Positions 37,917-46,809 of a stretch of 64,000 nucleotides of DNA are shown here, in pieces; the first letter of the stretch is position 1; each line of letters starts with the position of its first letter. Both the position numbers and the translations under genes were made by a program. The DNA comes from Nocardia flavorosea (GTDB taxonomy: Bacteria > Actinomycetota > Actinomycetes > Mycobacteriales > Mycobacteriaceae), in assembly GCF_015477805.1 (NCBI RefSeq), contig NZ_JADLQL010000001.1, positions 1,550,001-1,614,000 of the forward strand, read 5' to 3'. A model generated the notes under the pieces. The model was not told where the DNA came from and did no database searches. It was given only the letters and a program-made list of their open reading frames with translations.

Positions 37917-38550
37917 CGGGCTGCGATTTCGCCGGCGCCCCCGGCGTCGGCGAGCCGGAGCCGGTCGAGCCCACGACCCGAGGCCGACCATCCGCTGCGG
38001 AGCGGGCTGTAATTTCGACGCCGCTCCGCGGCTCGCGGGTGGGACCCTTCGGAGCCCGGTTCTTCACTCCTCCGCTCCTCCGCTTCACTCCCCCGTTCTC
38101 CTCACTCCGGAACCGGGCGGCCCCACCCCGGGGACGGAGGTGAAGCCTCTGTCGAGGCGAGAGACATGTAACGCGGAGCAGGACGGGCCGAGCGGCCGGT
38201 CCACTCGGCATCGGCCGGGACGAGGTGGTGTCGAGGCTGTAGGTCGGGCGCCAACTGCACATGGTCACGCAGCAGACCACCCGCCAAGGACCGCTCGGCC
38301 CGGCCGGTGGTCTCGGATCACCACCATCCGGGGACTCGGCGGTCGTCCGGACCGGGGCCACCCCGAATAACGGACAATGGACTCTTATCGGGCACACTGA
38401 CCGAGTTCGGGGCGGGTTCGGCTTCGCGCGCGGCAAATCGCCGACGAGTGAACGGATTACGGCGGATTGCCGCGGGGTTAAGGCCGGATGTCGGGTCGGT
38501 GTGGCGTCCGGGTGTGTCACCGAAAGGCGCGCAAATCCGGAAATTCGGCC
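37917..38550. other. Long intergenic region between divergent miaB and gluA
   Basis: I find no credible gene in these roughly 630 bases. A 533-residue minus-strand open frame crosses it but is antisense to gluA and has no recognisable sequence. Notable elements are a pyrimidine-rich tract (38062-38107) enclosed by the inverted repeat GCCCGGTTC (38054-38062) and GAACCGGGC (38110-38118), and the gluA promoter at the right edge. Confidence 0.5.
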
Positions 38551-38556
38551 TAAGGT
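38551..38556 (+). promoter_or_regulatory. Putative leaderless -10 of gluA
   Basis: TAAGGT is followed by exactly 7 nt and the ATG at 38564, with no ribosome site. It sets the start of gluA and of the operon. Confidence 0.6.
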
Positions 38557-38563
38557 CATCTTC

Positions 38564-39352
38564 ATGAACGACGCCACCGACGCCGACGCGCCAGGCGCGG
38601 CGGGCGAGACCGCCACGCCGCCGATGATCTCCCTACGCGCTGTCGACAAGCACTTCGGCGCCCTGCACGTTCTGCGCAAAATCAACCTCGAGGTGCCCCG
38701 CGGGCAGGTTGTGATCGTGCTTGGCCCCTCGGGTTCCGGAAAATCGACATTGTGCCGCACGATCAACCGGCTGGAGCCCATCGACTCCGGTGAGATCCGG
38801 GTCGACGGTGTGCCGCTGCCCGCCGAGGGCCGGGGTCTGGCCGCCCTGCGCGCCGATGTCGGCATGGTCTTCCAATCGTTCAATCTGTTCGCGCACAAGA
38901 CGATCCTCGAGAACGTCATGCTCGCGCCGATGAAGGTGCGCAAGGCCAAGAAGGACGATGCTCGCGCGCGGGCGATGGAATTGCTGAAGCGCGTCGGCAT
39001 CGCCGACCAGGCGGACAAGTACCCGGCGCAACTGTCCGGGGGGCAGCAGCAGCGGGTCGCGATCGCCCGGGCCCTGGCGATGAGCCCGAAGGTGATGCTG
39101 TTCGACGAACCCACCTCGGCACTCGACCCCGAAATGGTCAACGAGGTACTCGATGTGATGGTCTCGCTCGCGAAAGAGGGGATGACCATGTTGGTCGTCA
39201 CCCACGAGATGGGATTCGCCCGCCGTGCCGGCGACCGGGTGCTGTTCATGGCCGACGGCCAGGTCGTGGAGGACACCGACCCGGAAACGTTCTTCAGCGC
39301 GCCCGAATCGGATCGTGCGAAGGACTTCCTGGGCAAGATACTCAGCCACTGA
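38564..39352 (+). CDS. gluA: Glutamate-type ABC transporter, ATP-binding subunit
   Basis: The 262-residue ATPase powers a polar amino-acid importer. Walker A is GPSGSGKST, the Q-loop VFQSFNLF, the signature LSGGQQQR, Walker B VMLFDEPT, and the H-loop THEMGFAR, a phrase typical of GlnQ/GltL/GluA proteins. The frame is open upstream, but the ATG at 38564 fits homology and the -10 spacing. gluB, gluC and gluD follow on the same strand, matching corynebacterial gluABCD. Glutamate as substrate is inferred from family and gene order; glutamine or aspartate are possible. Confidence 0.9.
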   Translation: MNDATDADAPGAAGETATPPMISLRAVDKHFGALHVLRKINLEVPRGQVVIVLGPSGSGKSTLCRTINRLEPIDSGEIRVDGVPLPAEGRGLAALRADVGMVFQSFNLFAHKTILENVMLAPMKVRKAKKDDARARAMELLKRVGIADQADKYPAQLSGGQQQRVAIARALAMSPKVMLFDEPTSALDPEMVNEVLDVMVSLAKEGMTMLVVTHEMGFARRAGDRVLFMADGQVVEDTDPETFFSAPESDRAKDFLGKILSH

Positions 39353-39450
39353 CAGCACGCAGGCCGGCCCGGTTCCGCGTATCCGCGGGAGCCGGCGCGA
39401 GCGGCGCGGCACAGCAGCATCGAGAAGATGATGAGGGAAGGAAACACCCG

Positions 39451-40290
39451 ATGAGGATCAACCGAGCAATCCGCCTCGCGGTCGGGGCGGTCGCCGTGGC
39501 CGTGACCGCCGCTACCACCGCCGCCTGCGGTGGCGGCAGCGATAAGACCGCCCTGGAGAACGCCCAGGAGGGCAAGCTCACCATCGGCATCAAATACGAC
39601 CAGCCCGGCCTGGGGTTGCGCAATACCGACGGCACCTACAGCGGCTTCGACGTCGAAGTAGCCAAGTACGTGGCTTCCAAACTCGGTGTCCAGCCGGACG
39701 CCATCACCTTCAAGGAAGCGCCCTCCGCGCAGCGCGAGACGCTGATCGAGAACGGCCAGGTCGATTTCGTGGTCGCCACCTACTCGATCACCGATGCCCG
39801 TAAGGAGAAGGTCGATTTCGCCGGCCCCTACTACGTGGCCGGGCAGAGCCTGCTGGTGCGCGCCGACAACAACGAGATCACCGGCCCGGAAAGCATCGCC
39901 GGGAAGACGGTGTGCTCGGTGACCGGTTCCACCCCGGCGCAGAACATCCAGAAGAAGTTCCCCGATACCCAGCTGCAGACCTACGACACCTACTCGCTGT
40001 GCCTGGAAGGCCTGAACAGCGGCGCAGTCGCGGCGATGACCACCGACGACATCATCCTGGCCGGTTACGCGTCGCAGGCCCCCGGCAAGTACAAGGTCGT
40101 CGGTGAGAAGTTCACCACCGAGAACTACGGGATCGGCCTGAAGAAGGGTGATAAGGAAACCCGCGACAAGATCAACGACGCGATCGAGGAGATGATCAGC
40201 TCGGGCGCCTGGGATGCCGCGTTCCAGGAGTCGGTCGGCAAGGCCGCCAGTTACGAAACCCCGGACGCACCGCAGGTGGACCGGTACTGA
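39451..40290 (+). CDS. gluB: Glutamate-type ABC transporter, substrate-binding lipoprotein
   Basis: The 279-residue protein is anchored outside the membrane. The signal peptide ends in a lipobox, TTAAC, with lipid-carrying C26. The mature part is a type 2 periplasmic-binding fold of the polar amino-acid family: LTIGIKYDQPGLG, a conserved VDFVVATYSIT segment, FAGPYYVAGQSLLV, and the two cysteines in TVCSVTGST and SLCLEGL that may form a disulfide. GAGGGAAGG-type sequence precedes the ATG at 39451. A strong hairpin between gluB and gluC may raise the amount of this protein over the permeases. Confidence 0.9.
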   Translation: MRINRAIRLAVGAVAVAVTAATTAACGGGSDKTALENAQEGKLTIGIKYDQPGLGLRNTDGTYSGFDVEVAKYVASKLGVQPDAITFKEAPSAQRETLIENGQVDFVVATYSITDARKEKVDFAGPYYVAGQSLLVRADNNEITGPESIAGKTVCSVTGSTPAQNIQKKFPDTQLQTYDTYSLCLEGLNSGAVAAMTTDDIILAGYASQAPGKYKVVGEKFTTENYGIGLKKGDKETRDKINDAIEEMISSGAWDAAFQESVGKAASYETPDAPQVDRY

Positions 40291-40299
40291 TCACCGTAT

Positions 40300-40333
40300 C
40301 GGCGGGCCGGGCCGGTAACGGCACGGCCCGCCG
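40300..40333 (+). terminator. Hairpin between gluB and gluC
   Basis: CGGCGGGCCG (40300-40309) pairs perfectly with CGGCCCGCCG (40324-40333) around a 14-nt loop. Placed inside the operon, it probably protects the gluAB message or partly terminates before gluCD. Confidence 0.55.
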
Positions 40334-40372
40334 GTCCCGGCCCATCCCGCCGATCGGAGGCGCGCAACCACC

Positions 40373-41053
40373 GTGTTCGATTTGATCTCGGAGTACGACA
40401 CCCAGCTGCTCGAGGCTTTCTGGATGACCATCAAGCTGACCGTGCTGTCCGCGGTCGGTTCGCTGGTACTGGGCACCCTCATAGCCGGTATGCGGGTTTC
40501 CCCCGTCCCGGTGGCCCGCTGGGTCGGCACCGCCTACGTGACCGTGTTCCGCAATACCCCGCTCACCCTCATCCTGGTGTTCTGCTCGCTGGGCCTGTAC
40601 TCCACACTGGGCATGAACCTGGCTTCCGAAGGCCCGAACTCGCTGGCCGACAACAACTTCCGCTGGGCAGTCATCGGCCTGAGCGTGTACACGGCCGCTT
40701 TCGTCTGCGAATCGCTACGCGCCGGAATCAATACGGTGCCGCTGGGACAGTCGGAGGCGGGTCGGTCACTCGGCCTCAGCTTTCTGCAGAACCTGCGGAT
40801 CATCGTGTTGCCCCAGGCGTTCCGGTCGGTGATCGCACCGCTGGGCAGTGTGTTCATCGCCCTCACCAAGAACACGACGGTCGCTTCGGCGATCAGTGTG
40901 GCCGAGGCATCATTCCTGATGAAGAACATGATCGAAACCGAGGCGGCGCTGATCACCATCGGCCTCATCTTCACCCTCGGCTTCGTGATCCTGACGCTGC
41001 CGGCCGGCCTGCTGTTCGGGCATCTGGCCAAACGATTCGAGGTGGCCCGATGA
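40373..41053 (+). CDS. gluC: Glutamate-type ABC transporter, permease subunit 1
   Basis: The 226-residue membrane protein has about five helices and the HisM/GlnP-type permease region. Its EAA loop reads SEAGRSLGLSFLQNLRIIVLP, which contacts the GluA ATPase. FRNTPLTLILVF is characteristic of amino-acid permeases. The GTG at 40373 is preceded by GGAGG, about 12 nt away. Its stop overlaps the gluD ATG (ATGA), so the two permeases are made together and probably form a heterodimer. Confidence 0.9.
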   Translation: MFDLISEYDTQLLEAFWMTIKLTVLSAVGSLVLGTLIAGMRVSPVPVARWVGTAYVTVFRNTPLTLILVFCSLGLYSTLGMNLASEGPNSLADNNFRWAVIGLSVYTAAFVCESLRAGINTVPLGQSEAGRSLGLSFLQNLRIIVLPQAFRSVIAPLGSVFIALTKNTTVASAISVAEASFLMKNMIETEAALITIGLIFTLGFVILTLPAGLLFGHLAKRFEVAR

Positions 41054-41952
41054 GCGCCAAGGCATCCGTTCTCTACGACGCCCCGGGCCCGATCGCCCGG
41101 ATCCGCAATATTCTCTACTCGCTCGTCGTGCTGGCAGCGGTGCTGGCCGCGGGCTGGTACATCTACCGCGGTTTCGCGAACCAAGGTCAGTTCACGGCCG
41201 ATAAATGGGAGCCGTTCCTCGACGGCGCGGTATGGAACACCTATATCCTGCCGGGCCTGGAGGGCACCGTGGTCGCCGCGGCGCTGTCGATCGTGTTCGC
41301 CCTCGTGCTCGGCATGATCTTCGGTATCGCCCGCCTCTCCGATCACCGGTGGCTGCGCTGGACCGCGGGCACGATCGTCGAGATCGCGCGCGCCATCCCG
41401 GTGCTGATCCTGATGATCTTCCTCTTCGCCCTGTACTCCGAATACGACGTCTTCGATTCCGAATATCTGGCGCTGGGCGCCGTGGTGACCGCGCTGACCG
41501 TCTACAACGGGTCGGTGATCGCCGAGATCGTCCGTGCCGGGATCCTCTCCCTGCCCAAAGGGCAGTCCGAGGCCGGGGTCGCGCTGGGCTTGCGCAAGGG
41601 ACAGCTGATGCGGTTGATCCTGTTGCCGCAGGCCATCACCGCGATGCTGCCCGCGCTCGTTTCGCAGATGGTGGTGGCACTGAAGGATTCCGCGCTCGGT
41701 TATGTGATCACCTACGAGGAAGTCGTCCGCAGCGCCCAGCAACTCGGCGCCGCGGAATCGAATACCATCCCCGCGCTGATCGTCGTCGCGATCATCATGA
41801 TCTTGCTGAACGTCCTGCTCTCCACCATCGCCACCCAGCTGGAGAAACGGCTCCGTTCCGGTCGCCGCAAACGCGGCGGCGCCGTGGTCGCGGCCGATAC
41901 CGTGATCACCGATGCCGCCCCTGGGGTCGACATCACCAAGAAGGAACCGTGA
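41050..41952 (+). CDS. gluD: Glutamate-type ABC transporter, permease subunit 2
   Basis: The 300-residue permease partners GluC. A helix near residues 15-40 precedes the permease domain with ARAIPVLILMIFLFALY, the EAA loop SEAGVALGLRKGQLMRLILLP, and ALKDSALGYVIT. A 40-residue cytoplasmic tail rich in Arg and Val ends the protein. The ATG at 41050 overlaps the gluC stop by 4 nt. It is the last gene of the operon; the region to 42106 has no strong hairpin. Confidence 0.9.
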   Translation: MSAKASVLYDAPGPIARIRNILYSLVVLAAVLAAGWYIYRGFANQGQFTADKWEPFLDGAVWNTYILPGLEGTVVAAALSIVFALVLGMIFGIARLSDHRWLRWTAGTIVEIARAIPVLILMIFLFALYSEYDVFDSEYLALGAVVTALTVYNGSVIAEIVRAGILSLPKGQSEAGVALGLRKGQLMRLILLPQAITAMLPALVSQMVVALKDSALGYVITYEEVVRSAQQLGAAESNTIPALIVVAIIMILLNVLLSTIATQLEKRLRSGRRKRGGAVVAADTVITDAAPGVDITKKEP

Positions 41953-42106
41953 CGACGCGGCGATCGCCGCACCGAGAACCGCTCCGCCCGGCTCGTACCG
42001 CGCGGACAGCAACAATCGAGCGGACGTGGCAGCACGGACTTGCCGCACGAGGCGCGAAGGACAGCCCGCAACGGAAGTACAGTGCAGGCCGCACCTCGGG
42101 GTCCGG

Positions 42107-42763
42107 TTACGATGCCGTATCCGCCGGGGCGTCGTAGACGAGGGTGTATCGCCAGAACAGGCGACGCTGGATCCGGGCTCCCGGAAGTTCGCGCCCGGCG
42201 GCGGCCCGGATCTCCGCCAGGCTGTCCCGCGGCTCCGCGGTGGGCGCCCGCATATGCGCCGGCAGCGCGGTGGCGCGCGCGGGATGCTTGAGCATTCCCA
42301 TAATCGGATTGAGGACAGCTGCGGGCAGCGCGGCGAGCACGTCCACCGGGCCCGCTGTGCGATAACAGCCGACGATCACAAGTCGCCCGCCCGGGAGCAG
42401 GCATTCGCGTAGTTCCCGCATGGCCGGGACCAGAGGCAGATGATGCAGGACAGCGACCAGGATTACCGCATCCCAGCGCCCAGTCCGATCGCGACCGGCG
42501 AAATCGGACCGCACGATTCGTACACCAGAATCACCGGCGAACCGGTCTGCTGCCGCGCGGGCCGAGGCGAGGTCGGGTTCGAGGCCGGTGATCCGGGGAA
42601 CCCGGTCACGCAGCCGGGCGATGAGGTTTCCCGTTCCGCATCCGATATCCAGTACATCCCGGGCGCCGGAAGCCACCACCCGGCGTTCGACCCATCGGCC
42701 GTAATGATCATTGTGGCTCCACGGATGGCGACGGTTGAACCGGTCGAGTCGGGCCAGCAGCAT
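42107..42763 (-). CDS. Class I SAM-dependent methyltransferase
   Basis: The 218-residue protein has the SAM-binding VLDIGCGTGNLIARL motif, a post-I acidic residue in ITGLEPD, and a VLHHL segment after the WDAVILVAV strand. Such proteins methylate small molecules, lipids or quinones; nothing here points to one. The start at 42763 (MLLARLDRF) is preferred because GATAAT ends 6 nt upstream and no ribosome site exists; 42799 is the alternative. It sits between gluD and recX, an insertion relative to mycobacteria. Confidence 0.82.
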   Translation of the reverse strand: MLLARLDRFNRRHPWSHNDHYGRWVERRVVASGARDVLDIGCGTGNLIARLRDRVPRITGLEPDLASARAAADRFAGDSGVRIVRSDFAGRDRTGRWDAVILVAVLHHLPLVPAMRELRECLLPGGRLVIVGCYRTAGPVDVLAALPAAVLNPIMGMLKHPARATALPAHMRAPTAEPRDSLAEIRAAAGRELPGARIQRRLFWRYTLVYDAPADTAS

Positions 42764-42769
42764 GCCCGC

Positions 42770-42775
42770 ATTATC
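42770..42775 (-). promoter_or_regulatory. Putative leaderless -10 of the methyltransferase gene
   Basis: GATAAT on the minus strand is followed by 6 nt and the ATG at 42763. It is the most A/T-rich -10 of this type in the window. Confidence 0.45.
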
Positions 42776-42935
42776 CCGCCTGCCGAGGACGCCCGCCATC
42801 GACCGCGCGACCTACCGTGCCACGACACTCGACGACGCGACTGTCGCCACGGCCGTCGAGTTCCAGGAAACCACCGGCCACTACATCATCACCAGGCGTT
42901 GACCCGGCGATCGGCCGGTACCGAGCCGCAGTTGG

Positions 42936-43652
42936 TCAATCGAACGATGTATCGGGTTCATCGACACCACAATCCGCTCCGCGCGCCTCCCATTCGGCCT
43001 TGACCACCGAGTACGCCACGGAATGGCCGTAGCCGCGGCGGGCGAGCATCCCCACGAGCCGGCGGATGGCCTTCTCCTGGTCCAGCCCCGCGGGCAATGT
43101 CCGCAGTTTGCGGCGCACCAATTCGGTGGCTCGGACGTGTTCGTCATCGTCGGTGATGTCCGCGAGCGCGGCCGCCGTTTCGTCGGGCGCCACCCCTTTA
43201 CGGCGCAACTCCTGGGCCAGCGCCTGCCGCCCTTTTCCGGAGAAGGTGTGCCGTTGCCGCACCCACTGCCGGGCGAATTCGGCATCGTCGACCAGCCCCA
43301 CCTCGGCCAGCCGGTCCAGTGCCCGGCCGGTCACGTCCGCGGCGAACCCTTTGGCGGCCAGTCGCTGGGCGAGTTCGCCCCGGCTGCGGGCACGGACGGC
43401 GAGCAGCCGCAAACATGCTTCCTTGGCCTGTTCCAAGGATCCATCCGATGGGCTGCCACCGATACCCGATGGCCCCCCGGAATCTCCGGAATCGGGCGGG
43501 CGAGTCCGCTGCGGATCGGACTCGTCCACCCGATCTCCCCGGCCGGAGCCGGTGGACCGGCCGCCGGCTGCCAGGATCTCGTCCAGCCGGCGACGGACCT
43601 CCGCCACCGGATCGGACTGCTCCGAGCCACCGGACACGGCGCGCTGATTCAT
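42936..43652 (-). CDS. recX: RecA regulatory protein RecX
   Basis: The 238-residue protein inhibits RecA filament growth. About 75 variable, Gly/Ser/Pro-rich residues precede the three-repeat RecX domain (ACLRLLAVRARSRGELAQRL, then LAEVGLVDDAEFARQWVRQR and the following GKGRQALAQELRRKGV). The ATG at 43652 begins 4 bases after the recA stop, so the pair is co-transcribed and SOS-controlled from the recA promoter. Confidence 0.93.
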   Translation of the reverse strand: MNQRAVSGGSEQSDPVAEVRRRLDEILAAGGRSTGSGRGDRVDESDPQRTRPPDSGDSGGPSGIGGSPSDGSLEQAKEACLRLLAVRARSRGELAQRLAAKGFAADVTGRALDRLAEVGLVDDAEFARQWVRQRHTFSGKGRQALAQELRRKGVAPDETAAALADITDDDEHVRATELVRRKLRTLPAGLDQEKAIRRLVGMLARRGYGHSVAYSVVKAEWEARGADCGVDEPDTSFD

Positions 43653-43656
43653 CGGG

Positions 43657-44694
43657 TCAGAAATCGGCCGGAGTCTCCTCCGTAGCGGTCACATCCGCAC
43701 CGATACCCAGTTTTTCCTTGATCTTCTTCTCGACCTCGTCGCGGATATCGGTGTTGTCCAGCAGGAATTTCCGGGCGTTCTCTTTGCCCTGACCGAGCTG
43801 ATCGCCCTCGTAGGTGTACCAGGAACCGGATTTACGGATGAACCCGTGCTCCACCCCCATATCGATCAGCGAACCCTCCTTCGAAATCCCGTGACCGTAC
43901 AGGATGTCGAATTCGGCCTGTTTGAACGGCGGGCTCACCTTGTTCTTCACGACCTTCACCCGAGTCCGGTTGCCCACTGCATCGCTACCGTCCTTCAATG
44001 TTTCGATACGCCGGACATCCAGGCGAACCGACGCATAGAACTTCAACGCCTTGCCACCCGTCGTGGTTTCGGGGGAACCGAACATGACACCGATTTTCTC
44101 GCGCAGCTGGTTGATGAAGATCGCGGTGGTGCCGGAATTGTTCAGGGCGCTGGTCATCTTGCGCAGGGCCTGGCTCATCAGGCGGGCCTGCAGGCCGACA
44201 TGGCTGTCACCCATTTCGCCTTCGATTTCGGCGCGGGGTACCAGCGCGGCGACCGAGTCGATGACGATGATATCGATCGCGCCGGAGCGGACCAGCATAT
44301 CGGCGATTTCCAGGGCCTGTTCACCGGTATCGGGCTGGGAAACCAGCAGAGCATCGGTATCGACGCCGAGTTTGGCGGCGTAATCGGGATCGAGGGCGTG
44401 CTCTGCGTCGATGAAGGCGGCGACTCCGCCGAGGGCCTGCGCATTGGCGACGGCGTGCAGGGCGACGGTGGTCTTACCGGACGATTCCGGACCGTAGACC
44501 TCGACGATCCGGCCGCGCGGCAGCCCCCCGATACCCAGCGCGACATCCAAGGCGATGGAACCGGTCGGGATAACCGAGACGGGCTGACGGGCCTCCTCCC
44601 CGAGGCGCATCACCGCGCCCTTGCCGAAACTCTTCTCGACCTGTGCGAGCGCGAGCTCCAGCGCCTTGTCGCGGTCGTAGGCCTGTGGCGCCAT
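43657..44694 (-). CDS. recA: Recombinase RecA
   Basis: The 345-residue recombinase forms filaments on single-stranded DNA, pairs homologous strands and stimulates LexA cleavage. Walker A is GPESSGKTT (residues 68-76), Walker [13 protein letters not shown], and the DNA-binding loops L1 and L2 are present ([19 protein letters not shown]). There is no intein, unlike M. tuberculosis RecA. The ATG at 44694 has AAGGGGAG 5 nt upstream; the frame's ATG at 44712 would lack it. A promoter with a LexA box in its spacer lies about 90-115 bases upstream. Confidence 0.98.
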   Translation of the reverse strand: MAPQAYDRDKALELALAQVEKSFGKGAVMRLGEEARQPVSVIPTGSIALDVALGIGGLPRGRIVEVYGPESSGKTTVALHAVANAQALGGVAAFIDAEHALDPDYAAKLGVDTDALLVSQPDTGEQALEIADMLVRSGAIDIIVIDSVAALVPRAEIEGEMGDSHVGLQARLMSQALRKMTSALNNSGTTAIFINQLREKIGVMFGSPETTTGGKALKFYASVRLDVRRIETLKDGSDAVGNRTRVKVVKNKVSPPFKQAEFDILYGHGISKEGSLIDMGVEHGFIRKSGSWYTYEGDQLGQGKENARKFLLDNTDIRDEVEKKIKEKLGIGADVTATEETPADF

Positions 44695-44713
44695 CGTGAC
44701 TCCCCTTTTCACC

Positions 44714-44745
44714 GGTTGGTTGGTAGGTAGGTGGTGTGGTTGGTG
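44714..44745. repeat. GGTT/GGTA short repeat in the recA leader
   Basis: A 32-base run of GGTT, GGTA and GGTG units lies between the recA promoter and its ribosome site. In the recA message it is a completely G-free stretch made only of C, A and U. Confidence 0.7.
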
Positions 44746-44783
44746 CCCACGGTAGAGGGCGGCACCGACAAGTTCCGGCGCTC

Positions 44784-44811
44784 AGCCTAGACGAACAGGT
44801 GTTCGAGTCAA
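44784..44811 (-). promoter_or_regulatory. recA promoter
   Basis: On the minus strand TTGACT (44811-44806) and TAGGCT (44789-44784) are 16 nt apart, predicting a start near 44777 and a leader of about 83 nt. The LexA box fills the spacer. Confidence 0.75.
44791..44806. promoter_or_regulatory. LexA (SOS) box of recA
   Basis: ACGAACAGGTGTTCGA has one mismatch to TCGAACNNNNGTTCGA and lies exactly between -35 and -10, so LexA binding would block polymerase directly. Confidence 0.88.
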
Positions 44812-44954
44812 GCTCTGGATCCGCGCGTCGCCGTTCAGCCCGCCACTGCCCGGTTCCTCATCCCGTCGGTACGGGGGCCACCTGTGGTGAACCACCGCGC
44901 GAAGTCGGCGCGGCATCACCGCAGCGCAGGACGAGCCGGCCACCGGGGGCCGTT

Positions 44955-45149
44955 TCACCACCGGGAGCGCGGAACATCGAATTCGGCGCACAGCGCGCGC
45001 CACACCTCGCGGGGGTCCACACCGGCTTCGATGGCGGCGGAGCCGGTCCGGCCGCCCAACGCGAGGATGACGTGATCGTTCAGCAGGGTGTCACCCCGGG
45101 TCTCGCCGAATTCGGTGTGCAAGAGTTCCTGGAATTCCGTCAACCGCAC
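44955..45149 (-). CDS. DUF3046 protein (Rv2738c-like)
   Basis: This 64-residue protein covers the whole DUF3046 family: VRLTEFQELLHTEFGE, DHVILALGGRTGSAAIEAGVDPREVWRALC, ending FDVPRSRW. Function is unknown; orthologues sit just upstream of recA in mycolata (Rv2738c). The frame is open to 45317, but homology begins at the GTG at 45149. TATCTT ends 7 nt before it and no ribosome site exists, predicting a leaderless mRNA. It is 260 bases upstream of recA on the same strand. Confidence 0.85.
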   Translation of the reverse strand: MRLTEFQELLHTEFGETRGDTLLNDHVILALGGRTGSAAIEAGVDPREVWRALCAEFDVPRSRW

Positions 45150-45156
45150 GGTGCCG

Positions 45157-45162
45157 AAGATA
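45157..45162 (-). promoter_or_regulatory. Putative leaderless -10 of the DUF3046 gene
   Basis: TATCTT on the minus strand is followed by 7 nt and the GTG at 45149. Confidence 0.5.
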
Positions 45163-45425
45163 CCTGTCCGCACGCCGCACGCCGCCCGCGGATCAGTACA
45201 CCCCGCACCGGCGACGGTGACCACCGGCCCCATCCCGCACCCACGTATACGAATCAACCCACCGGAACACAAAGACGGTCCCCGTACCCTCGACGCGGTC
45301 GACGTCCCCGCCACCACCTACGACTTGCACGACGGCGGCGGATACCACCGGCGCTCACGAAACGACTCGCCGGACACTGCCGGCGCCGAAAATCTCCCGG
45401 CCTGCGACACACCGGGCCCCGCAGA

Positions 45426-46589
45426 TCAACCCGCCCGAACGCCGCCCACCACCCGGCGACAGATATCCACCGGATCCGCGACATCACCGGCCCCCGCCGC
45501 GGCGGTGCCGGCCGCGGCGGCGAAACCGGGCTCGTCCAGGACCCGGCGGACCGCCGCGCGCACCGAGTCTGCGGTCAGGGGCCGGATCAGCAGCGAGCCC
45601 CCCTGGCGCGCCGCACGGTTGGCCAGTTCCCACTGATCTCCGCCGCCCGGAACCGTGACCACGGGCACTCCGGCGGACAAGGCTTTGGCCAGCAACCCAT
45701 GCCCGCCGCCGCCGATCACCACCGACGACCGGGACAGCAGTTCGTCCTGGCGTCCCAGCCCGGCCCGCGCCCAGGACGGCAACTCGGCCGGCGGTTCGTC
45801 CAGCATGGAGATCGCCACCCGCACCCCGGCCCCGTCGAGCGCCGCCAGCACGGTGCCGACCATTCCGTCCACACCGGTATGTGCGGTGGACGGAGCGACC
45901 ATCACCAGCGGCTCGTCGCCGGGCGGCGCTTCGAGGATCCGGTCGGTGGGCTCCCAGAACAGCGGCCCGACGAGATGGGCGTTCGCCGGCCAATCAGGAC
46001 GCGGCACTTCGAGTGCGGGCAGTGTGGCGATCAACCGCGCGGCCGGTCCGGGGTCGGCGGCCGGTAGTCCTACCCCCGCCCGGGCCAGTTCACGTTGACG
46101 CGTACCGGTGCGCACTGCGCGAGCCGTGAATTTCCGCAGTACCGCATCGCGGGCACGACCACGCAATCCGGTACCCGGTGCAAGACCGCTGCCGATGGGC
46201 GGCAGCCCCTTCGACGGGAGGTAGAGCGGATGCGGGGAAAGCTCCACCCACGGGACCCGCAGCCGTTCGGCCGCCATTCCGCCGCCCGCCGTCAGCACAT
46301 CCGATACGACCAGTTCGGGCAGCATGGCGCTGAGCTCGGGCAGGATCTCGGTCGAGATATAAGCCGCCCGTTGATGAATCCGCGCACCGGCATCGGCGTC
46401 GTCGTCCCCCGGCCGTGGGGCCAGCCCCTTCAGCCGGCGCACCCCGATCCCGGCTTCCCGCGCGGCATCGAACCACCGGGGACCGGTGAACAGTACCGGT
46501 TCGTCACCCGCTTCGAGAAAGCGCAGGCATATCGCGATAGCGGGAAACGCATGGCCCGGATCGGGACCGGCGACAACAGCTACTCGCAT
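45426..46589 (-). CDS. MGT-type glycosyltransferase (GT-B, Rv2739c-like)
   Basis: The 387-residue protein resembles UDP-glycosyltransferases of the MGT/GT1 family. An N-terminal Rossmann domain (VAVVAGPDPGHAFPAIAICLRF) binds acceptor, and the C-terminal donor domain carries VVIGGGGHGLLAKALSAGVPVVTVPGGGDQWELANR, close to the plant PSPG signature with its His, Gly-rich loop and D-Q pair. Sugar and acceptor are unknown; glycolipid or secondary-metabolite glycosylation is possible. The ATG at 46589 begins directly at the domain. The position beside recA matches Rv2739c. Confidence 0.85.
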   Translation of the reverse strand: MRVAVVAGPDPGHAFPAIAICLRFLEAGDEPVLFTGPRWFDAAREAGIGVRRLKGLAPRPGDDDADAGARIHQRAAYISTEILPELSAMLPELVVSDVLTAGGGMAAERLRVPWVELSPHPLYLPSKGLPPIGSGLAPGTGLRGRARDAVLRKFTARAVRTGTRQRELARAGVGLPAADPGPAARLIATLPALEVPRPDWPANAHLVGPLFWEPTDRILEAPPGDEPLVMVAPSTAHTGVDGMVGTVLAALDGAGVRVAISMLDEPPAELPSWARAGLGRQDELLSRSSVVIGGGGHGLLAKALSAGVPVVTVPGGGDQWELANRAARQGGSLLIRPLTADSVRAAVRRVLDEPGFAAAAGTAAAGAGDVADPVDICRRVVGGVRAG

Positions 46590-46809
46590 CCGCCCAGCCT
46601 GCCATGACCGGGCGCACCGCTGTGCGTGGGGTTCGAGGTCCCGCTATATCGTTCGGCCGGCGTGATCGGCGGATCCCGCCGGGCCGGCTCGCCCGTTCGA
46701 GGGTGCGGAGTGTTCCGGCCGACGCACCGAGTCCGATACCGCGCATCGGGCCGATGGAACACCGGTCGGCGGCATCCCGATCGAGGCCGGGCCACCACGT
46801 GGACCGAAC

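Noticed and set aside
37846..39447. 533-residue minus-strand open frame
   Set aside because: It is antisense to gluA and the miaB start, has Ser/Arg/Pro-rich shadow composition and no ribosome site; gluA on the other strand is unmistakable.
40534..42048. 504-residue minus-strand open frame
   Set aside because: It mirrors gluC and gluD; its His/Asp/Gly-rich content is the reverse-strand image of permease codons.
43657..44694. RecA intein
   Set aside because: M. tuberculosis RecA carries one; here the protein is uninterrupted at 345 residues.
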